Below, in pieces: positions 52,798 to 63,590 of a stretch of 64,000 bases of DNA (position 1 is the first letter of the stretch; each line of letters opens with the position of its first letter). The DNA is from Vibrio coralliirubri (lineage in GTDB: Bacteria; Pseudomonadota; Gammaproteobacteria; Enterobacterales; Vibrionaceae). The notes beneath the pieces were generated by a model. The model did not search any database, had not been told where the DNA came from, and worked only from the letters and a program-made list of their open reading frames with translations. The stretch lies in NCBI RefSeq assembly GCF_024347375.1, contig NZ_AP025470.1, positions 3,596,001 through 3,660,000 of the forward strand, written 5' to 3'. A program made the position numbers and the translations under genes.

Positions 52798-54321
52798 CTA
52801 GACAGCTTGAGCCATGAGTTGTTTCAGCAAGCGATCCATCGCGCGATAGCCTAGCGCTTCCGATAGATGCTTCTTTTCGATCTGCTCGTTACCGTCAAGG
52901 TCGGCAATGGTTCGTGCCACCTTAATGATTCGATGATAAGCACGAATCGATAAACCTAATCGGTGCAACGCCGTTTCCAGAAACTCCGCATCCTCACGCC
53001 TCAATGGGCAATACTTCTCAATTTCTCGGCTACCTAACAGTGCATTCGATTTATGGTTGCGAGATAGCATCAACTCTCGAGCCTGTTTGACCCTTTGCCT
53101 AACTACTTGAGTCGTTTCACCGCGGTCGCCACCTTCGGCTAACATTCCTTTTGGCAACAGAGGGATCTCTAACGACATATCGAATCGATCCAGCAAAGGG
53201 CCAGATAAGCGATTAAGGTAACGCAGGATGATCTGTGGGTTGGCGCGCGCCTGATTACCTTCGTAATAACCAGTTGGACTTGGATTGAGTGCACCCACTA
53301 ACTGGAAACGAGCAGGGAAACGAGTTTTGCCCGCAACACGGGAGATAATGATCTCACCAGACTCTAGTGGCTCTCGCAATGAATCAAGCACCTTGCGCTC
53401 AAACTCCGGCATTTCATCCAAGAACAATAAGCCGTTATGCGCCAAAGAGATCTCTCCGGGGCGAGGCACCGAGCCTCCACCGACCAATGCCGCCATCGAA
53501 CTGGAATGGTGAGGAGACCGAAAAGGTCGTTGTTTCCAGTTGTATTGATTGATCTCTTGTTGCGTTAACGAGGCCACCGACGCGGTTTCCATCGCCTCGT
53601 CATCACTCATTTCAGGTAACAGGTCACGCAGTCGAGAAGCGAGCATAGTCTTGCCTGTTCCGGGCGGGCCAAGGAACAGTAAGTTGTGATTCCCAGCAGC
53701 GGCTATCTCCAGAGCTCGCTTGCCTTGTTGTTGGCCGATAATATCTTGTAGGTCGCGAAGCTCTGAAACATCAGTCTGATGATGTTCTGTTCTATATAGG
53801 CCAAGCTGAGCCTGTCCACACATGTCAGCGCAAACCTCCAACAAGGTTTGTGCTGATTTATGCGCTCCCTTGCCCACCAGCGCAGCCTGATCACCGTTAT
53901 GATGTGGGACAACTAAACATCGCTCGACACTATCGGCGGCTAACGTCGCTGGCAACACGCCCTTTACTGAGCGTAATTCTCCTGACAACGCCAACTCACC
54001 GATGAATTCATGCTGAGCTATTTTTGATGTCGGAAGCTGATCCGATGCCACTAAAATTCCAAGCGCGATTGGCAGGTCGAAACGGCCCCCTTCTTTGGGC
54101 AAATCGGCAGGGGCGAGGTTGACCGTGATTCTTTTTGATGGAAACTCAAAGCGAGAATTGATGATGGCACTTCTCACTCGATCTTTAGATTCCTTGACCG
54201 TTGTTTCAGGCAGACCCACCAGCGTAAAGCCAGGCATTCCGTTGCTTATATGGACCTCAACGGTCACTTCTGGCGCCTCTACACCCACACTAGCTCGGCT
54301 ATGAATTATCGCGAGTCCCAT
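52798..54321 (-). CDS. comM: Branch-migration helicase ComM (YifB, Mg-chelatase-like)
   Basis: A 507-aa AAA+ protein with an N-terminal Lon-like fold (AIIHSRASVGVEAPEVTVEVHISNG), Walker A GPPGTGKTM, Walker B LLFLDEMPEF, and a C-terminal Mg-chelatase domain. It is a hexameric helicase that extends heteroduplex during natural transformation in Vibrio and so complements DprA in this window. The start at ATG 54321 follows AAAGGAAAG; the longer frame lacks a ribosome site. It is divergent from the ilv operon. Confidence 0.94.
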   Translation of the reverse strand: MGLAIIHSRASVGVEAPEVTVEVHISNGMPGFTLVGLPETTVKESKDRVRSAIINSRFEFPSKRITVNLAPADLPKEGGRFDLPIALGILVASDQLPTSKIAQHEFIGELALSGELRSVKGVLPATLAADSVERCLVVPHHNGDQAALVGKGAHKSAQTLLEVCADMCGQAQLGLYRTEHHQTDVSELRDLQDIIGQQQGKRALEIAAAGNHNLLFLGPPGTGKTMLASRLRDLLPEMSDDEAMETASVASLTQQEINQYNWKQRPFRSPHHSSSMAALVGGGSVPRPGEISLAHNGLLFLDEMPEFERKVLDSLREPLESGEIIISRVAGKTRFPARFQLVGALNPSPTGYYEGNQARANPQIILRYLNRLSGPLLDRFDMSLEIPLLPKGMLAEGGDRGETTQVVRQRVKQARELMLSRNHKSNALLGSREIEKYCPLRREDAEFLETALHRLGLSIRAYHRIIKVARTIADLDGNEQIEKKHLSEALGYRAMDRLLKQLMAQAV

Positions 54322-54444
54322 AACTTTCCTTTGTCTTTGATTTAAAAGTATTCGCTCTGGATATTCGTTGCTCACCAAAGCTATAAGGTTGTTATATAGC
54401 TTGGTGGAATGGTGTTTTAATGTGAAAAAAGAATGACATTTTCC

Positions 54445-54472
54445 TTGTCATGCGGCAGATTTGTGTGATAAC
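54445..54472 (+). promoter_or_regulatory. ilv operon promoter
   Basis: TTGTCA (54445-54450), 16-nt spacer, GATAAC (54467-54472), about 50 nt before the leader peptide. Confidence 0.5.
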
Positions 54473-54524
54473 ACTAGAGATGTAGACATTTACTGAAGAC
54501 AATAAACGAGAAAACTCGAATATT

Positions 54525-54614
54525 ATGATTTTTAACGCTCGCATTTACGCACTGATTAACCTGATTATCGTAGTCATTATTAAGACTGCGCGGGGGCGAG
54601 TGGGAAGAAAGTAA
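54525..54614 (+). CDS. ilvL: ilv operon leader peptide IlvL
   Basis: A 29-codon ORF starting MIFNARIYALINLIIVVIIK. It holds eight Ile codons plus Leu and Val codons in a dense block, then an arginine- and glycine-rich end. Ribosome stalling at these codons when charged Ile, Leu or Val tRNA is low would block formation of the terminator just downstream. This is the classical ilvGMEDA attenuation arrangement. Confidence 0.9.
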   Translation: MIFNARIYALINLIIVVIIKTARGRVGRK

Positions 54615-54625
54615 CCACGAATTAG

Positions 54626-54662
54626 AAAAAACCCCCGCACTGACAAGTCCGGGGGTTTTTTC
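54626..54662 (+). terminator. ilv attenuator terminator
   Basis: A GC-topped stem (arm AAAAAACCCCCG) with a 12-nt loop and T6 tail, 12 nt after the leader peptide and 132 nt before ilvG. G-rich sequence inside the leader peptide region (CGCGGGGGCG) can pair with the C-run to form the antiterminator. Confidence 0.9.
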
Positions 54663-54793
54663 TAATTTAAACATTCGATTTTTATATTTTTGAGCATTTT
54701 CGGCTTTGCCGATTTACAGGAAGAATGGGAGCACAAGATGTGCAGAGACAAAGGAAACAGTTACCAAAATAAAGGTAATACGGGAGAATTCCG

Positions 54794-56440
54794 ATGAAAG
54801 GCGCAGAACTAGTCGTATCCGCACTCAAGCAACAAGGAATTGAGACCGTATTTGGTTACCCAGGTGGTGCCATCATGCCAATCTACGATGCACTCTATGA
54901 CGGCGGGGTTGAACATATCCTATGTCGTCATGAGCAAGGCGCTGCTATGGCCGCGATCGGCATGGCTCGTGCAACACAAGATGTCGCTGTTTGCATGGCA
55001 ACGTCTGGCCCAGGTGCTACCAACCTAGTCACTGGCCTTGCTGATGCCTTTATGGACTCTATCCCAATGGTTGCAATCACAGGTCAGGTTGCAAGTTCCC
55101 ACATTGGTACCGATGCATTCCAAGAAATGGATGTGATTGGTATGTCTCTGTCATGTACTAAACACAGCTACCTAGTAACTGATATTGAAGATCTTGCTCC
55201 AACCCTCGCAGAAGCGTTTGTGGTAGCAAAGTCTGGCCGCCCTGGCCCGGTTATCGTCGATATCGCTAAAGATGTTCAACTAGCAGAAGCACCTGTTAAC
55301 GCTCTTCCTGAATTTACTCCACCTGCAATTCCTGTTGCGACAACTGATGCCATTGAACAGGCACAGTACTTTTTGTCTCAAGCAACCCGTCCTGTTTTAT
55401 ACGTAGGTGGTGGTGTTCAACTTGCTAAAGCAACCGATGCGGTTCGTGAGTTTTTACGCCTTAACCCAATGCCAGCAGTAAGCACACTGAAAGGCTTGGG
55501 CACTATCGAACGTGATGACCCACACTACCTTGGTATGCTGGGTATGCACGGCACCAAAGCTGCTAACCTTGTGGTTCAAGAGAGTGACCTACTGATTGTT
55601 GTTGGTGCTCGTTTTGATGACCGAGTAACAGGCAAACTCGATACCTTTGCACCGCATGCTAAGGTTATCCATATCGATATCGATGCCGCTGAGTTCAGCA
55701 AACTGCGTCTTGCCAATGCGCCAATTCGCGGTGACATCAACAAGATCATGCCTCAACTAGAGCTAAGCCAAGACATCTCCTCTTGGGTTCACCACTCTGA
55801 AGGCCTTCGTAGCTCATTCAAATGGCGTTACGACCACCCTGGCGATCTGATCTTTGCTCCACTGTTGTTGAAGCAACTATCAGACATGATGCCAGCAAGC
55901 TCTATCGTTTCGACCGATGTGGGCCAACACCAAATGTGGGCAGCTCAGCACATTCAGCCGCGCGATCCACAGAACTTCATTACCTCTGCCGGTTTAGGCA
56001 CCATGGGCTTTGGCTTGCCAGCTGCAATGGGTGCATCGGTTGGGCGTCCTGATGACCAATCTATACTTATCTCTGGTGACGGCTCGTTCATGATGAACAT
56101 TCAAGAGCTTGGTACATTGAAGCGTCGTCAGATCCCAGTGAAGATGGTACTGCTTAATAACTCTCGTTTGGGCATGGTTCGCCAATGGCAATCGCTGTTC
56201 TTTGATGGCCGCCACAGTGAAACTATCTTGGATGACAACCCAGATTTCGTGATGCTCGCGAAAGCGTTCGATATCCCGGGCAAAACCATCACTCGTAAAG
56301 AAGAAGTAGAACCAGCATTGAAAGAGATGCTAGAGAGCAAAACCGCTTACCTACTTCATGTTCTTATCGATGAAGAAGAAAACGTATGGCCACTAGTACC
56401 GCCAGGTGCTTCAAACAGTGAGATGTTGGAGAACACATAA
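54794..56440 (+). CDS. ilvG: Acetolactate synthase II large subunit
   Basis: A 548-aa ThDP- and FAD-dependent enzyme forming acetolactate and acetohydroxybutyrate. The catalytic Glu is in [13 protein letters not shown], and the ThDP motif spans [33 protein letters not shown] residues about 425-455. The gene is intact, unlike that of E. coli K-12. It is the first gene of the operon after the attenuator, one base from ilvM. Confidence 0.95.
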   Translation: MKGAELVVSALKQQGIETVFGYPGGAIMPIYDALYDGGVEHILCRHEQGAAMAAIGMARATQDVAVCMATSGPGATNLVTGLADAFMDSIPMVAITGQVASSHIGTDAFQEMDVIGMSLSCTKHSYLVTDIEDLAPTLAEAFVVAKSGRPGPVIVDIAKDVQLAEAPVNALPEFTPPAIPVATTDAIEQAQYFLSQATRPVLYVGGGVQLAKATDAVREFLRLNPMPAVSTLKGLGTIERDDPHYLGMLGMHGTKAANLVVQESDLLIVVGARFDDRVTGKLDTFAPHAKVIHIDIDAAEFSKLRLANAPIRGDINKIMPQLELSQDISSWVHHSEGLRSSFKWRYDHPGDLIFAPLLLKQLSDMMPASSIVSTDVGQHQMWAAQHIQPRDPQNFITSAGLGTMGFGLPAAMGASVGRPDDQSILISGDGSFMMNIQELGTLKRRQIPVKMVLLNNSRLGMVRQWQSLFFDGRHSETILDDNPDFVMLAKAFDIPGKTITRKEEVEPALKEMLESKTAYLLHVLIDEEENVWPLVPPGASNSEMLENT

Positions 56441-56441
56441 C

Positions 56442-56726
56442 ATGAAAAGATACCTATTAGACATCAAAGCCGATGATAAGCCTGTACTACTAGAGCGTGT
56501 TCTTCGTGTTATCCGCCACCGTGGCTTCATTGTTAAGCAAGTTGCGGGCACTCAAAACCACGAAAGCAAAGTGGCGAGTGTTGAGATCATCGTAGACAGT
56601 GACCGTCCGATCTCTTTCTTGGTAAACCAAATCGAAAAGCTGTGGGATGTGCGTACCGTTGACGTTATCTCGATCAGCCGTAATGAACTGCCAAACAACA
56701 ACTTACAACAAAAGATAAACGCATAA
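56442..56726 (+). CDS. ilvM: Acetolactate synthase II small subunit
   Basis: A 94-aa ACT-domain regulatory subunit (RYLLDIKADDKPVLLERVLRV, then KVASVEIIVDSDRP). It activates and tunes IlvG. ATG 56442 lies one base after the ilvG stop; the longer frame overlapping ilvG is not used. Confidence 0.93.
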   Translation: MKRYLLDIKADDKPVLLERVLRVIRHRGFIVKQVAGTQNHESKVASVEIIVDSDRPISFLVNQIEKLWDVRTVDVISISRNELPNNNLQQKINA

Positions 56727-56738
56727 GGAACCGCAAAC

Positions 56739-57707
56739 ATGACAGCTAAAACAGCAGACTATATTTGGTTTAACGGTGAGATGGTTCCTTGGGCAGAGGC
56801 GAACGTTCACGTCCTGACTCACGCAATGCACTACGGTACTTCTGTGTTTGAAGGTGTTCGTTGCTACAACACACCAAAGGGGCCGGTTATCTTCCGTCAC
56901 CCTGAACATGCTAAGCGCCTAAAAGATTCAGCAAAAATCTACCGCTTCCCTATTCCTTACACTGAGGAAGAAATTATGGAAGCGACTCGCGAAACGCTAC
57001 GCCAAAATAAGCTAGAGTCAGCGTACATCCGCCCTCTAGGTTTCGTAGGTAACGTTGGTTTGGGTGTCTGCCCACCAGAAAACACAGAGATGGAGCTGAT
57101 CATCGCTGCTTTCCCTTGGGGTTCTTACCTAGGCGAAGAAGCGCTAGAAAATGGCGTTGATGCGATGATTTCTAGCTGGAACCGTGCTGCGCCAAACACG
57201 ATCCCAACCGCAGCAAAAGCCGGTGGTAACTACCTATCTTCACTGTTAGTTGGTGGTGAAGCTCGTCGTCATGGTTACGATGAAGGCATCGCTCTGAGTG
57301 TTGATGGTTACCTTTCTGAAGGGGCTGGTGAGAATATCTTTGTGGTACGTAACGGCGTGCTATCAACGCCACCAGCGACCAGCGCAATTCTGCCGGGTAT
57401 CACTCGTGATTCGATCATGACACTAGCAAAAGACATGGGTTATGAGATCCGTGAAGAGAACATTGCTCGTGAAGCGCTATACCTTGCCGATGAAGTCTTC
57501 ATGACAGGCACAGCTGCCGAGATCGTTCCGGTTCGCAGCGTAGACAAAATTACAGTAGGTGAAGGCAAACGCGGCCCTATCACTGAAAAAGTTCAAGCGG
57601 CTTACTTTGGTCTATTCAATGGAACCACTGAAGATAAGTGGGGCTGGTTAGATTATGTTTACCCAGCAGACCAAACTTCAGAAAACCAAACGCAAACAGC
57701 TAAGTAA
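56739..57707 (+). CDS. ilvE: Branched-chain amino-acid aminotransferase
   Basis: A 322-aa class IV PLP aminotransferase making the last step to Val, Ile and Leu. The PLP Lys lies in AAKAGGNYLSSL, and other blocks are HYGTSVFEGVRCY and LSEGAGENIFVV. It lies 12 nt after ilvM. It is slightly longer than E. coli IlvE at the C-terminus (DQTSENQTQTAK). Confidence 0.96.
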   Translation: MTAKTADYIWFNGEMVPWAEANVHVLTHAMHYGTSVFEGVRCYNTPKGPVIFRHPEHAKRLKDSAKIYRFPIPYTEEEIMEATRETLRQNKLESAYIRPLGFVGNVGLGVCPPENTEMELIIAAFPWGSYLGEEALENGVDAMISSWNRAAPNTIPTAAKAGGNYLSSLLVGGEARRHGYDEGIALSVDGYLSEGAGENIFVVRNGVLSTPPATSAILPGITRDSIMTLAKDMGYEIREENIAREALYLADEVFMTGTAAEIVPVRSVDKITVGEGKRGPITEKVQAAYFGLFNGTTEDKWGWLDYVYPADQTSENQTQTAK

Positions 57708-57740
57708 GCAACAGCCAAATATTTTATAAGGATTTAAGCA

Positions 57741-59582
57741 ATGCCAATCTATCGTTCAGCAACGACTACCCACGGACGCAACATGGCTGGTGCGCGCGCT
57801 TTATGGCGTGCAACTGGCGTTAAAGATGATGACTTCGGTAAGCCAATCATCGCAGTTGTAAACTCGTTCACTCAATTTGTACCAGGCCACGTTCACCTTA
57901 AAGACATGGGTCAACTGGTTGCGGGTGAAATCGAGAAAGCGGGCGGTATCGCTAAAGAGTTCAACACCATCGCAGTTGATGATGGTATCGCAATGGGTCA
58001 CGGCGGCATGCTGTACTCACTGCCATCACGTGAGCTTATCGCAGATTCAGTAGAATACATGGTCAATGCGCACTGTGCAGATGCGATGGTGTGTATCTCT
58101 AACTGTGACAAAATCACTCCGGGAATGATGATGGCAGCAATGCGTCTTAACATCCCAGTGATCTTTGTGTCTGGTGGCCCAATGGAAGCGGGTAAAACCA
58201 AACTTTCAGATCAAATCATCAAGCTAGACCTTGTTGACGCGATGATTCAGGGTGCCGATCCAACCATTTCTGATGAGCAAAGTGAGCAAGTGGAGCGTTC
58301 TGCATGTCCAACATGTGGTTCATGTTCAGGTATGTTCACAGCGAACTCAATGAACTGTCTAACAGAAGCGCTTGGCCTATCTCAGCCAGGTAACGGTTCT
58401 ATGCTAGCAACGCACGCAGACCGTGAAGAGCTGTTCATCAATGCCGGTAAACGTATCGTTGACCTAACTAAGCGTTACTACGAGCAAGATGACGAATCAG
58501 CACTGCCACGCAACATCGCTAACCGCGCAGCCTTTGATAATGCAATGGCGCTAGATATCGCGATGGGCGGTTCAAGTAACACAGTACTTCACCTTTTAGC
58601 GGCAGCTCAAGAAGGTGAGATTGATTTTGATATGGGTGATATCGACGAGATGTCTCGCCGCGTCCCACACTTATGTAAGGTTGCGCCTTCAACGCCTAAA
58701 TACCACATGGAAGATGTTCACCGTGCTGGTGGTGTAATGGCTATCCTAGGTGAGCTTGATCGTGCAGGTCTATTGAACAACCAAACTCGCACCGTTCTTG
58801 GTCTAAGCATGCAAGAGCAACTTGCTCAATATGACATCATGCAGACAGAAGACGAAGCCGTGCTTAAGTTCTTCCGCGCAGGCCCTGCTGGTATCCGTAC
58901 TACCAAAGCTTTCTCACAAGATTGTCGTTGGGATCGCCTTGATGATGACCGCGTCGATGGTTGTATTCGTACCAAAGAGAACGCATTCAGCCAAGAAGGT
59001 GGCCTAGCGGTACTTTCAGGTAACATCGCCGTTGATGGTTGTATCGTTAAGACCGCGGGTGTTGATGAAGAAAACCTTAAGTTCCAAGGCCCTGCAATCG
59101 TATTCGAAAGCCAAGACACAGCAGTAGACGGTATCTTAGCGGGTAAAGTAAAAGCAGGCGAAGTGGTTGTTATCCGTTACGAAGGTCCTAAAGGTGGTCC
59201 GGGCATGCAAGAAATGCTCTACCCAACCACTTACCTAAAATCTATGGGTCTAGGTAAGTCTTGTGCTCTTCTAACTGACGGACGTTTCTCTGGTGGTACA
59301 TCAGGTCTGTCTATCGGCCACGCTTCTCCAGAAGCAGCAAGTGGCGGTGTGATTGGTCTAGTGAACACGGGCGATATTATCACTATCGACATCCCTAGCC
59401 GCTCAATCACACTTGATGTGCCTGAAGCAGAGCTTGAAGCACGTCGTGTTAAGCAAGATGCACTAGGCTGGAAACCAGAAAACCGTCAGCGTGAAGTGTC
59501 TTTTGCACTGAAGGCTTACGCAAGCATGGCGACCAGTGCCGACAAAGGCGCAGTACGTGATAAGTCTAAACTTGAGGGCTAA
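57741..59582 (+). CDS. ilvD: Dihydroxy-acid dehydratase
   Basis: A 613-aa iron-sulfur enzyme producing the 2-keto acids for Val and Ile. Cluster Cys residues are in [12 protein letters not shown] and [19 protein letters not shown], and the C-terminal [16 protein letters not shown] block is present. The full family length is kept. AAGGATTTAAGCA precedes the start. Confidence 0.97.
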   Translation: MPIYRSATTTHGRNMAGARALWRATGVKDDDFGKPIIAVVNSFTQFVPGHVHLKDMGQLVAGEIEKAGGIAKEFNTIAVDDGIAMGHGGMLYSLPSRELIADSVEYMVNAHCADAMVCISNCDKITPGMMMAAMRLNIPVIFVSGGPMEAGKTKLSDQIIKLDLVDAMIQGADPTISDEQSEQVERSACPTCGSCSGMFTANSMNCLTEALGLSQPGNGSMLATHADREELFINAGKRIVDLTKRYYEQDDESALPRNIANRAAFDNAMALDIAMGGSSNTVLHLLAAAQEGEIDFDMGDIDEMSRRVPHLCKVAPSTPKYHMEDVHRAGGVMAILGELDRAGLLNNQTRTVLGLSMQEQLAQYDIMQTEDEAVLKFFRAGPAGIRTTKAFSQDCRWDRLDDDRVDGCIRTKENAFSQEGGLAVLSGNIAVDGCIVKTAGVDEENLKFQGPAIVFESQDTAVDGILAGKVKAGEVVVIRYEGPKGGPGMQEMLYPTTYLKSMGLGKSCALLTDGRFSGGTSGLSIGHASPEAASGGVIGLVNTGDIITIDIPSRSITLDVPEAELEARRVKQDALGWKPENRQREVSFALKAYASMATSADKGAVRDKSKLEG

Positions 59583-59584
59583 CT

Positions 59585-61129
59585 ATGAGTGATGACACCT
59601 CCAGTCCCCAGAAACAAACTGGCGCAGATTACCTGCGTCAGATCCTGAGAGCGCCGGTTTACGAAGCGGCAATCGTGACACCTCTACAGGATATGCCGCG
59701 TTTAAGCGCGCGTATTGGTAATCAGGTTCAGCTTAAGCGAGAAGACCGTCAGCCGGTGCACTCGTTCAAGCTACGCGGCGCCTACAACATGGTATCAAGC
59801 CTTTCTGAGCAGCAAAAAGCCGCGGGTGTGATTGCTGCATCGGCGGGTAATCATGCTCAAGGTATGGCGCTGTCTGGTTCTAAGTTGGGTATCCAAACTA
59901 CGATTGTGATGCCAAAAACCACGCCAGACATAAAAGTTGATGCGGTACGTGGATTTGGCGGTAACGTTGTTTTGCACGGCAGCAACTTTGATGAAGCCAA
60001 GGCAGAGGCCGAGCGTCTTTCTGCTGAACATGGCTTTACCTTTGTGCCTCCTTTCGATCACCCACTGGTGATTGCAGGGCAAGGTACGATGGGTATGGAG
60101 ATGCTGCAGCAGAATGGTCACATGGATTACATCTTTGTGCCGGTTGGCGGTGGTGGCTTGGCTGCTGGTGTAGCTGTGCTAGTTAAGCAACTGATGCCAG
60201 AGATTAAAGTCATTGCAGTAGAACCTGAAGATTCGTCTTGCTTAAAAGCGGCTCTCGATGCTGGTGAACCTGTGGTACTGGATCAGGTCAGCATGTTTGC
60301 TGATGGTGTTGCGGTTAAACGCATTGGCGAAGAGACATTCCGCCTTTGCCAGCAATACATTGACGGTCACGTTGCAGTCTCTAGTGATGAGATCTGCTCT
60401 GCGGTGAAAGATATCTTTGAAGACACTCGTGCGATTGCTGAACCTTCAGGAGCGCTTGCTCTGGCTGGCTTGAAGAAATTTGCTGAGCAGAACCAACTGC
60501 AAGACAAGCAATTGGCAACGGTACTGTCTGGTGCTAACACCAACTTCCACGGTCTACGTTATGTCTCCGAACGTTGTGAGCTGGGTGAGAAGCGAGAAGG
60601 TCTACTTGCGGTCACGATTCCAGAGCGACAAGGGGCATTCCTAGAGTTCTGTAATATCATTGGTGGTCGAGCGGTGACTGAGTTTAACTACCGCCACAAC
60701 GACGAAAGCCTCGCGAATATCTTCGTTGGTGTACGTCTACAAGGTGGCCAAGAAGAACTCGAACACATCATCAACGACCTACGCGAGGGCGGCTACCCAG
60801 TTGTCGACCTGTCTGATGACGAGATGGCAAAACTGCACATTCGCTACATGATTGGCGGTAAACCATCGAAACCTCTGAAAGAACGTCTATACAGCTTTGA
60901 GTTCCCAGAATACCCAGGTGCATTGATTAAATTCCTTGATACCTTAGGTACCCACTGGAATATCAGCCTGTTCAATTATCGTAACCACGGTGCCGACTAC
61001 GGTCGTGTATTGTGTGGCTTTGAGCTTGATGATGATGATTTGGCTCAGTTCTCGACACATCTACGAGAGCTTGGCTATCAGTGTAAAGATGAAACCGATA
61101 ACCCTTCCTACAAGTTCTTCTTGTCTTAA
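59585..61129 (+). CDS. ilvA: Threonine deaminase (biosynthetic)
   Basis: A 514-aa PLP enzyme converting threonine to 2-oxobutyrate, the first step to isoleucine. The PLP Lys is in PVHSFKLRGAYNM, the Gly loop is PVGGGGLAAG, and two C-terminal ACT-like domains (about residues 335-415 and 430-510) give feedback control by Ile and Val. It is the last gene of the operon, 2 nt after ilvD. Confidence 0.96.
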   Translation: MSDDTSSPQKQTGADYLRQILRAPVYEAAIVTPLQDMPRLSARIGNQVQLKREDRQPVHSFKLRGAYNMVSSLSEQQKAAGVIAASAGNHAQGMALSGSKLGIQTTIVMPKTTPDIKVDAVRGFGGNVVLHGSNFDEAKAEAERLSAEHGFTFVPPFDHPLVIAGQGTMGMEMLQQNGHMDYIFVPVGGGGLAAGVAVLVKQLMPEIKVIAVEPEDSSCLKAALDAGEPVVLDQVSMFADGVAVKRIGEETFRLCQQYIDGHVAVSSDEICSAVKDIFEDTRAIAEPSGALALAGLKKFAEQNQLQDKQLATVLSGANTNFHGLRYVSERCELGEKREGLLAVTIPERQGAFLEFCNIIGGRAVTEFNYRHNDESLANIFVGVRLQGGQEELEHIINDLREGGYPVVDLSDDEMAKLHIRYMIGGKPSKPLKERLYSFEFPEYPGALIKFLDTLGTHWNISLFNYRNHGADYGRVLCGFELDDDDLAQFSTHLRELGYQCKDETDNPSYKFFLS

Positions 61130-61147
61130 GAGTTAACGACCGGATCA

Positions 61148-61177
61148 AAAAAGAGCGAGTATTTACTCGCTCTTTTT
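61148..61177 (+). terminator. Terminator of ilvGMEDA
   Basis: A long stem (arm AAAAAGAGCGAGT) with a short loop and T5, 20 nt after ilvA. It is nearly the same sequence as the terminator at 63541. Confidence 0.88.
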
Positions 61178-61229
61178 ATTGGTGCTGATTCAGCTTAAGC
61201 TTGAAAAGGATCTTCTTGTAAACAGATCA

Positions 61230-62144
61230 TTAGATCGCCTTGCGATGATCCAACCAATCTTGGTGAAGTTGCTCACTCGATCCTAAGTACTTCACCATCC
61301 ATTCGATCAGTTTATGGTTATCGTCTTTTCGCCACACCAAACAACAATGACTCTGCGGGCTCGGTTCCGGCAGTATTTTCTCCACCAGCAGGCCTTGTTC
61401 GATAATAGGCGCGGCAATGTGCCTCGGCATATAACCCACCCCGACTCCATTTTTAAGGCACTCTATGGCGCTATACCAATTAGGTAACAACAGGCGTCTT
61501 TGACTTGAGTAGTGGCCTGTGTGTCGCTTAGGAAGCACGCTGGAGGTATCATCCAAACAGATCGCGGGATATTGACTGACAAAGGCTTCATTGAGGTTTT
61601 GCTCTCGCACGCACGGGTGGCTTGGCGACATCACAAACGCCCAATCTAGGCGTCCCATATCTTTAACCTCAAAGTCGCCACCGACCGGTATCGCTGAGGT
61701 TGCGCCAATCACAATATCCGCCCGGCCCTGTGCAATCGCCTCCCAAGAGCCATTAAACACCTCCATGTTGATCTGAAGCTCTGCAAACTCAAAGGTTTGG
61801 TAGAACTCTTCAATCATCGGCTTCATCTTGTCGAGCTTAACCACGTTATCGAGCGTTAGGCGCAAGGTTTTCTTCCAGCCACGCGCCGCTCGGCGAGTCT
61901 GGGCACTGACTTCTTCCATCTGCCTCAGTAACGCACGTGCCTCTTCAATGAACAATTCACCTGCCGGTGTCAGCTCTACTTTTCTTGGTAAACGTCTGAA
62001 GAGTAGAACATCCAGTTCTTGCTCAACCTGTCTAACACCGTAGCTGATCGCCGATGGTACTTTGTGCAATTGTTCTGCCGCCGCAGTAAAACTGCCTAAG
62101 CGAGCTACCGTATCGAGCATTTCTAAAGAGGATTTAGAGAACAT
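61230..62144 (-). CDS. punR: LysR-family regulator, PunR-like
   Basis: A 304-aa LysR protein. Its winged helix (LEMLDTVARLGSFTAAAEQLHKVPSAISYGVRQVEQEL) and effector domain follow E. coli PunR/YdhB closely (EVFNGSWEAIAQGRADIVIGATSAIPVGG). It is divergent from a PunC-like transporter, the same pairing as in E. coli, so it should activate that gene in response to purine nucleosides such as adenosine. The symbol is by similarity and context. Confidence 0.85.
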   Translation of the reverse strand: MFSKSSLEMLDTVARLGSFTAAAEQLHKVPSAISYGVRQVEQELDVLLFRRLPRKVELTPAGELFIEEARALLRQMEEVSAQTRRAARGWKKTLRLTLDNVVKLDKMKPMIEEFYQTFEFAELQINMEVFNGSWEAIAQGRADIVIGATSAIPVGGDFEVKDMGRLDWAFVMSPSHPCVREQNLNEAFVSQYPAICLDDTSSVLPKRHTGHYSSQRRLLLPNWYSAIECLKNGVGVGYMPRHIAAPIIEQGLLVEKILPEPSPQSHCCLVWRKDDNHKLIEWMVKYLGSSEQLHQDWLDHRKAI

Positions 62145-62251
62145 AAGCCTTCAAATTTTTTGATTGATAACCACATATTTTAGCGTTTTATTTTATCAGG
62201 TTCGAAAAATAGAATGTCAGCATAAATAAACAGGGGCTTTCACTTCTGTAT

Positions 62252-62270
62252 ATCAAACAATTTTTTTGAT
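62252..62270. promoter_or_regulatory. Probable PunR operator
   Basis: The inverted repeat ATCAAA-N7-TTTGAT lies 38 bp before punC. A second weaker copy (TCAAA...TTTGA at 62151-62163) lies just before punR. Two such sites between divergent genes suit a LysR regulator. Confidence 0.55.
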
Positions 62271-62307
62271 GATAAAAACATCACTACCTTTAGCTTAATG
62301 GCATCTT

Positions 62308-63519
62308 ATGAATATTTCTAAATTTCAATTGGTCTACCTTGCAGTTCTTTCAATGCTTGGCTTTATTGCGACCGATATGTATCTTCCTGCATTTAAGGCA
62401 ATGGAAGTTGATTTCGCAACCGGCCCAGAGCAAATTGCTCTGTCTCTAACGGTATTCCTTGGCGGTATGGCAATGGGTCAGCTTCTTTGGGGCCTAGCGA
62501 GTGACAAATATGGTCACCGTAATACGTTGGCGGTTGGTCTTGTTATCTTTACTGCAGCTTCATTCGGCTTAGCATTCAGCACCGAGGTATGGCACCTACT
62601 GACACTACGCTTCATTCAAGCGATAGGTGTATGTGCTCCAGCGGTAATCTGGCAAGCAATGGTTATCAAGCGTTACTCACAAAGCAGTAGCCAGCAAATT
62701 TTTGCAACCATAATGCCTTTGGTCGCGTTATCTCCTGCATTAGCACCTCAGCTAGGTGTTTTACTGGCGGATAGCTTTGGCTGGCACAGCATCTTCATCA
62801 CATTAACCTTGATGGGTGCACTGCTAGTGGCGACAACAATGGCTCAACCAAAAGAAGCGCCTGAAGTAAAACAGACATCGATTAAGACAGACATCAAGAT
62901 GTTGCTTAAATCAAAGCCTTACATGGGTAATGTTTTAATGTTTGCTTCGGCATCTGCAGCGTTCTTCGCTTACCTAACGGGTATGCCAGAGATCATGGCT
63001 CAACTAGGTTATGAAGCAAAAGACATCGGCCTAAGCTTCATCCCACAAACAATCGCGTTCATGGCAGGTGGTTACTTCGGTAAGCAAGCAGTGAAGAAAT
63101 ATGGCGATAGCGTTGTACTAAGAAACCTTATCGGTTTGTTCAGCGTAGCGGCGATGCTTATCTTTATCGCATCACAGTGGGAACTGACGTCAATCTGGCC
63201 TTTACTAGCACCTTTCTGTTTGATTGCTGTCGCAAACGGTGCACTTTACCCAATCGTAGTAAACCGCGCCCTATCAAGCGCTAAACAGAGCCCTGCGACA
63301 GCTGCTGGTCTACAAAACAGCCTGCAAATCAGCATCAGTGGCCTATCAAGTGCATTGGTCGCGGCAATGGCTAGCCAAGCACTAAGTGCGACGGGTATTG
63401 CAGTTGTGATCTGTTTGGGTGCATTGTGGGTTGGCTATATTGTTTCGAACAAAGAACTTTCTGAACACTTCGCGACGCCAGACAACTCTCGAGTGGTCGC
63501 TGACGAGAAGCAAGACTAA
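62308..63519 (+). CDS. punC: MFS transporter, PunC-like (purine nucleoside uptake)
   Basis: A 403-aa twelve-helix major-facilitator protein of the Bcr/CflA drug-transporter branch. Motif A is WGLASDKYGHRNTL, and the D1 region reads ATDMYLPAFKAMEVDF. E. coli PunC, paired with PunR, imports adenosine. The drug-efflux family label alone would mislead; the divergent regulator supports the nucleoside role. Confidence 0.85.
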   Translation: MNISKFQLVYLAVLSMLGFIATDMYLPAFKAMEVDFATGPEQIALSLTVFLGGMAMGQLLWGLASDKYGHRNTLAVGLVIFTAASFGLAFSTEVWHLLTLRFIQAIGVCAPAVIWQAMVIKRYSQSSSQQIFATIMPLVALSPALAPQLGVLLADSFGWHSIFITLTLMGALLVATTMAQPKEAPEVKQTSIKTDIKMLLKSKPYMGNVLMFASASAAFFAYLTGMPEIMAQLGYEAKDIGLSFIPQTIAFMAGGYFGKQAVKKYGDSVVLRNLIGLFSVAAMLIFIASQWELTSIWPLLAPFCLIAVANGALYPIVVNRALSSAKQSPATAAGLQNSLQISISGLSSALVAAMASQALSATGIAVVICLGALWVGYIVSNKELSEHFATPDNSRVVADEKQD

Positions 63520-63540
63520 TTTCTGGATTAACGAAAACAA

Positions 63541-63569
63541 AAAAGAGCGAGATTACTCGCTCTTTTTTT
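63541..63569. terminator. Bidirectional terminator between punC and the GGDEF gene
   Basis: Stem with arm AAAAAGAGCGAG, loop ATTA and T7; A-rich on the left so it also works for the minus-strand gene. Confidence 0.85.
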
Positions 63570-63590
63570 ATATCTAAATTTCACTTCTAC

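Noticed and set aside
53285..53552. Overlapping reverse-strand ORFs within comM, and similar shadows inside other genes
   Set aside because: They have no ribosome sites or recognisable products and mirror the codon pattern of the real gene on the other strand.
62308..63519. Drug-efflux pump (Bcr/CflA)
   Set aside because: The family includes drug exporters, but the divergent PunR-like regulator and close similarity to the PunC pair favour purine-nucleoside uptake.
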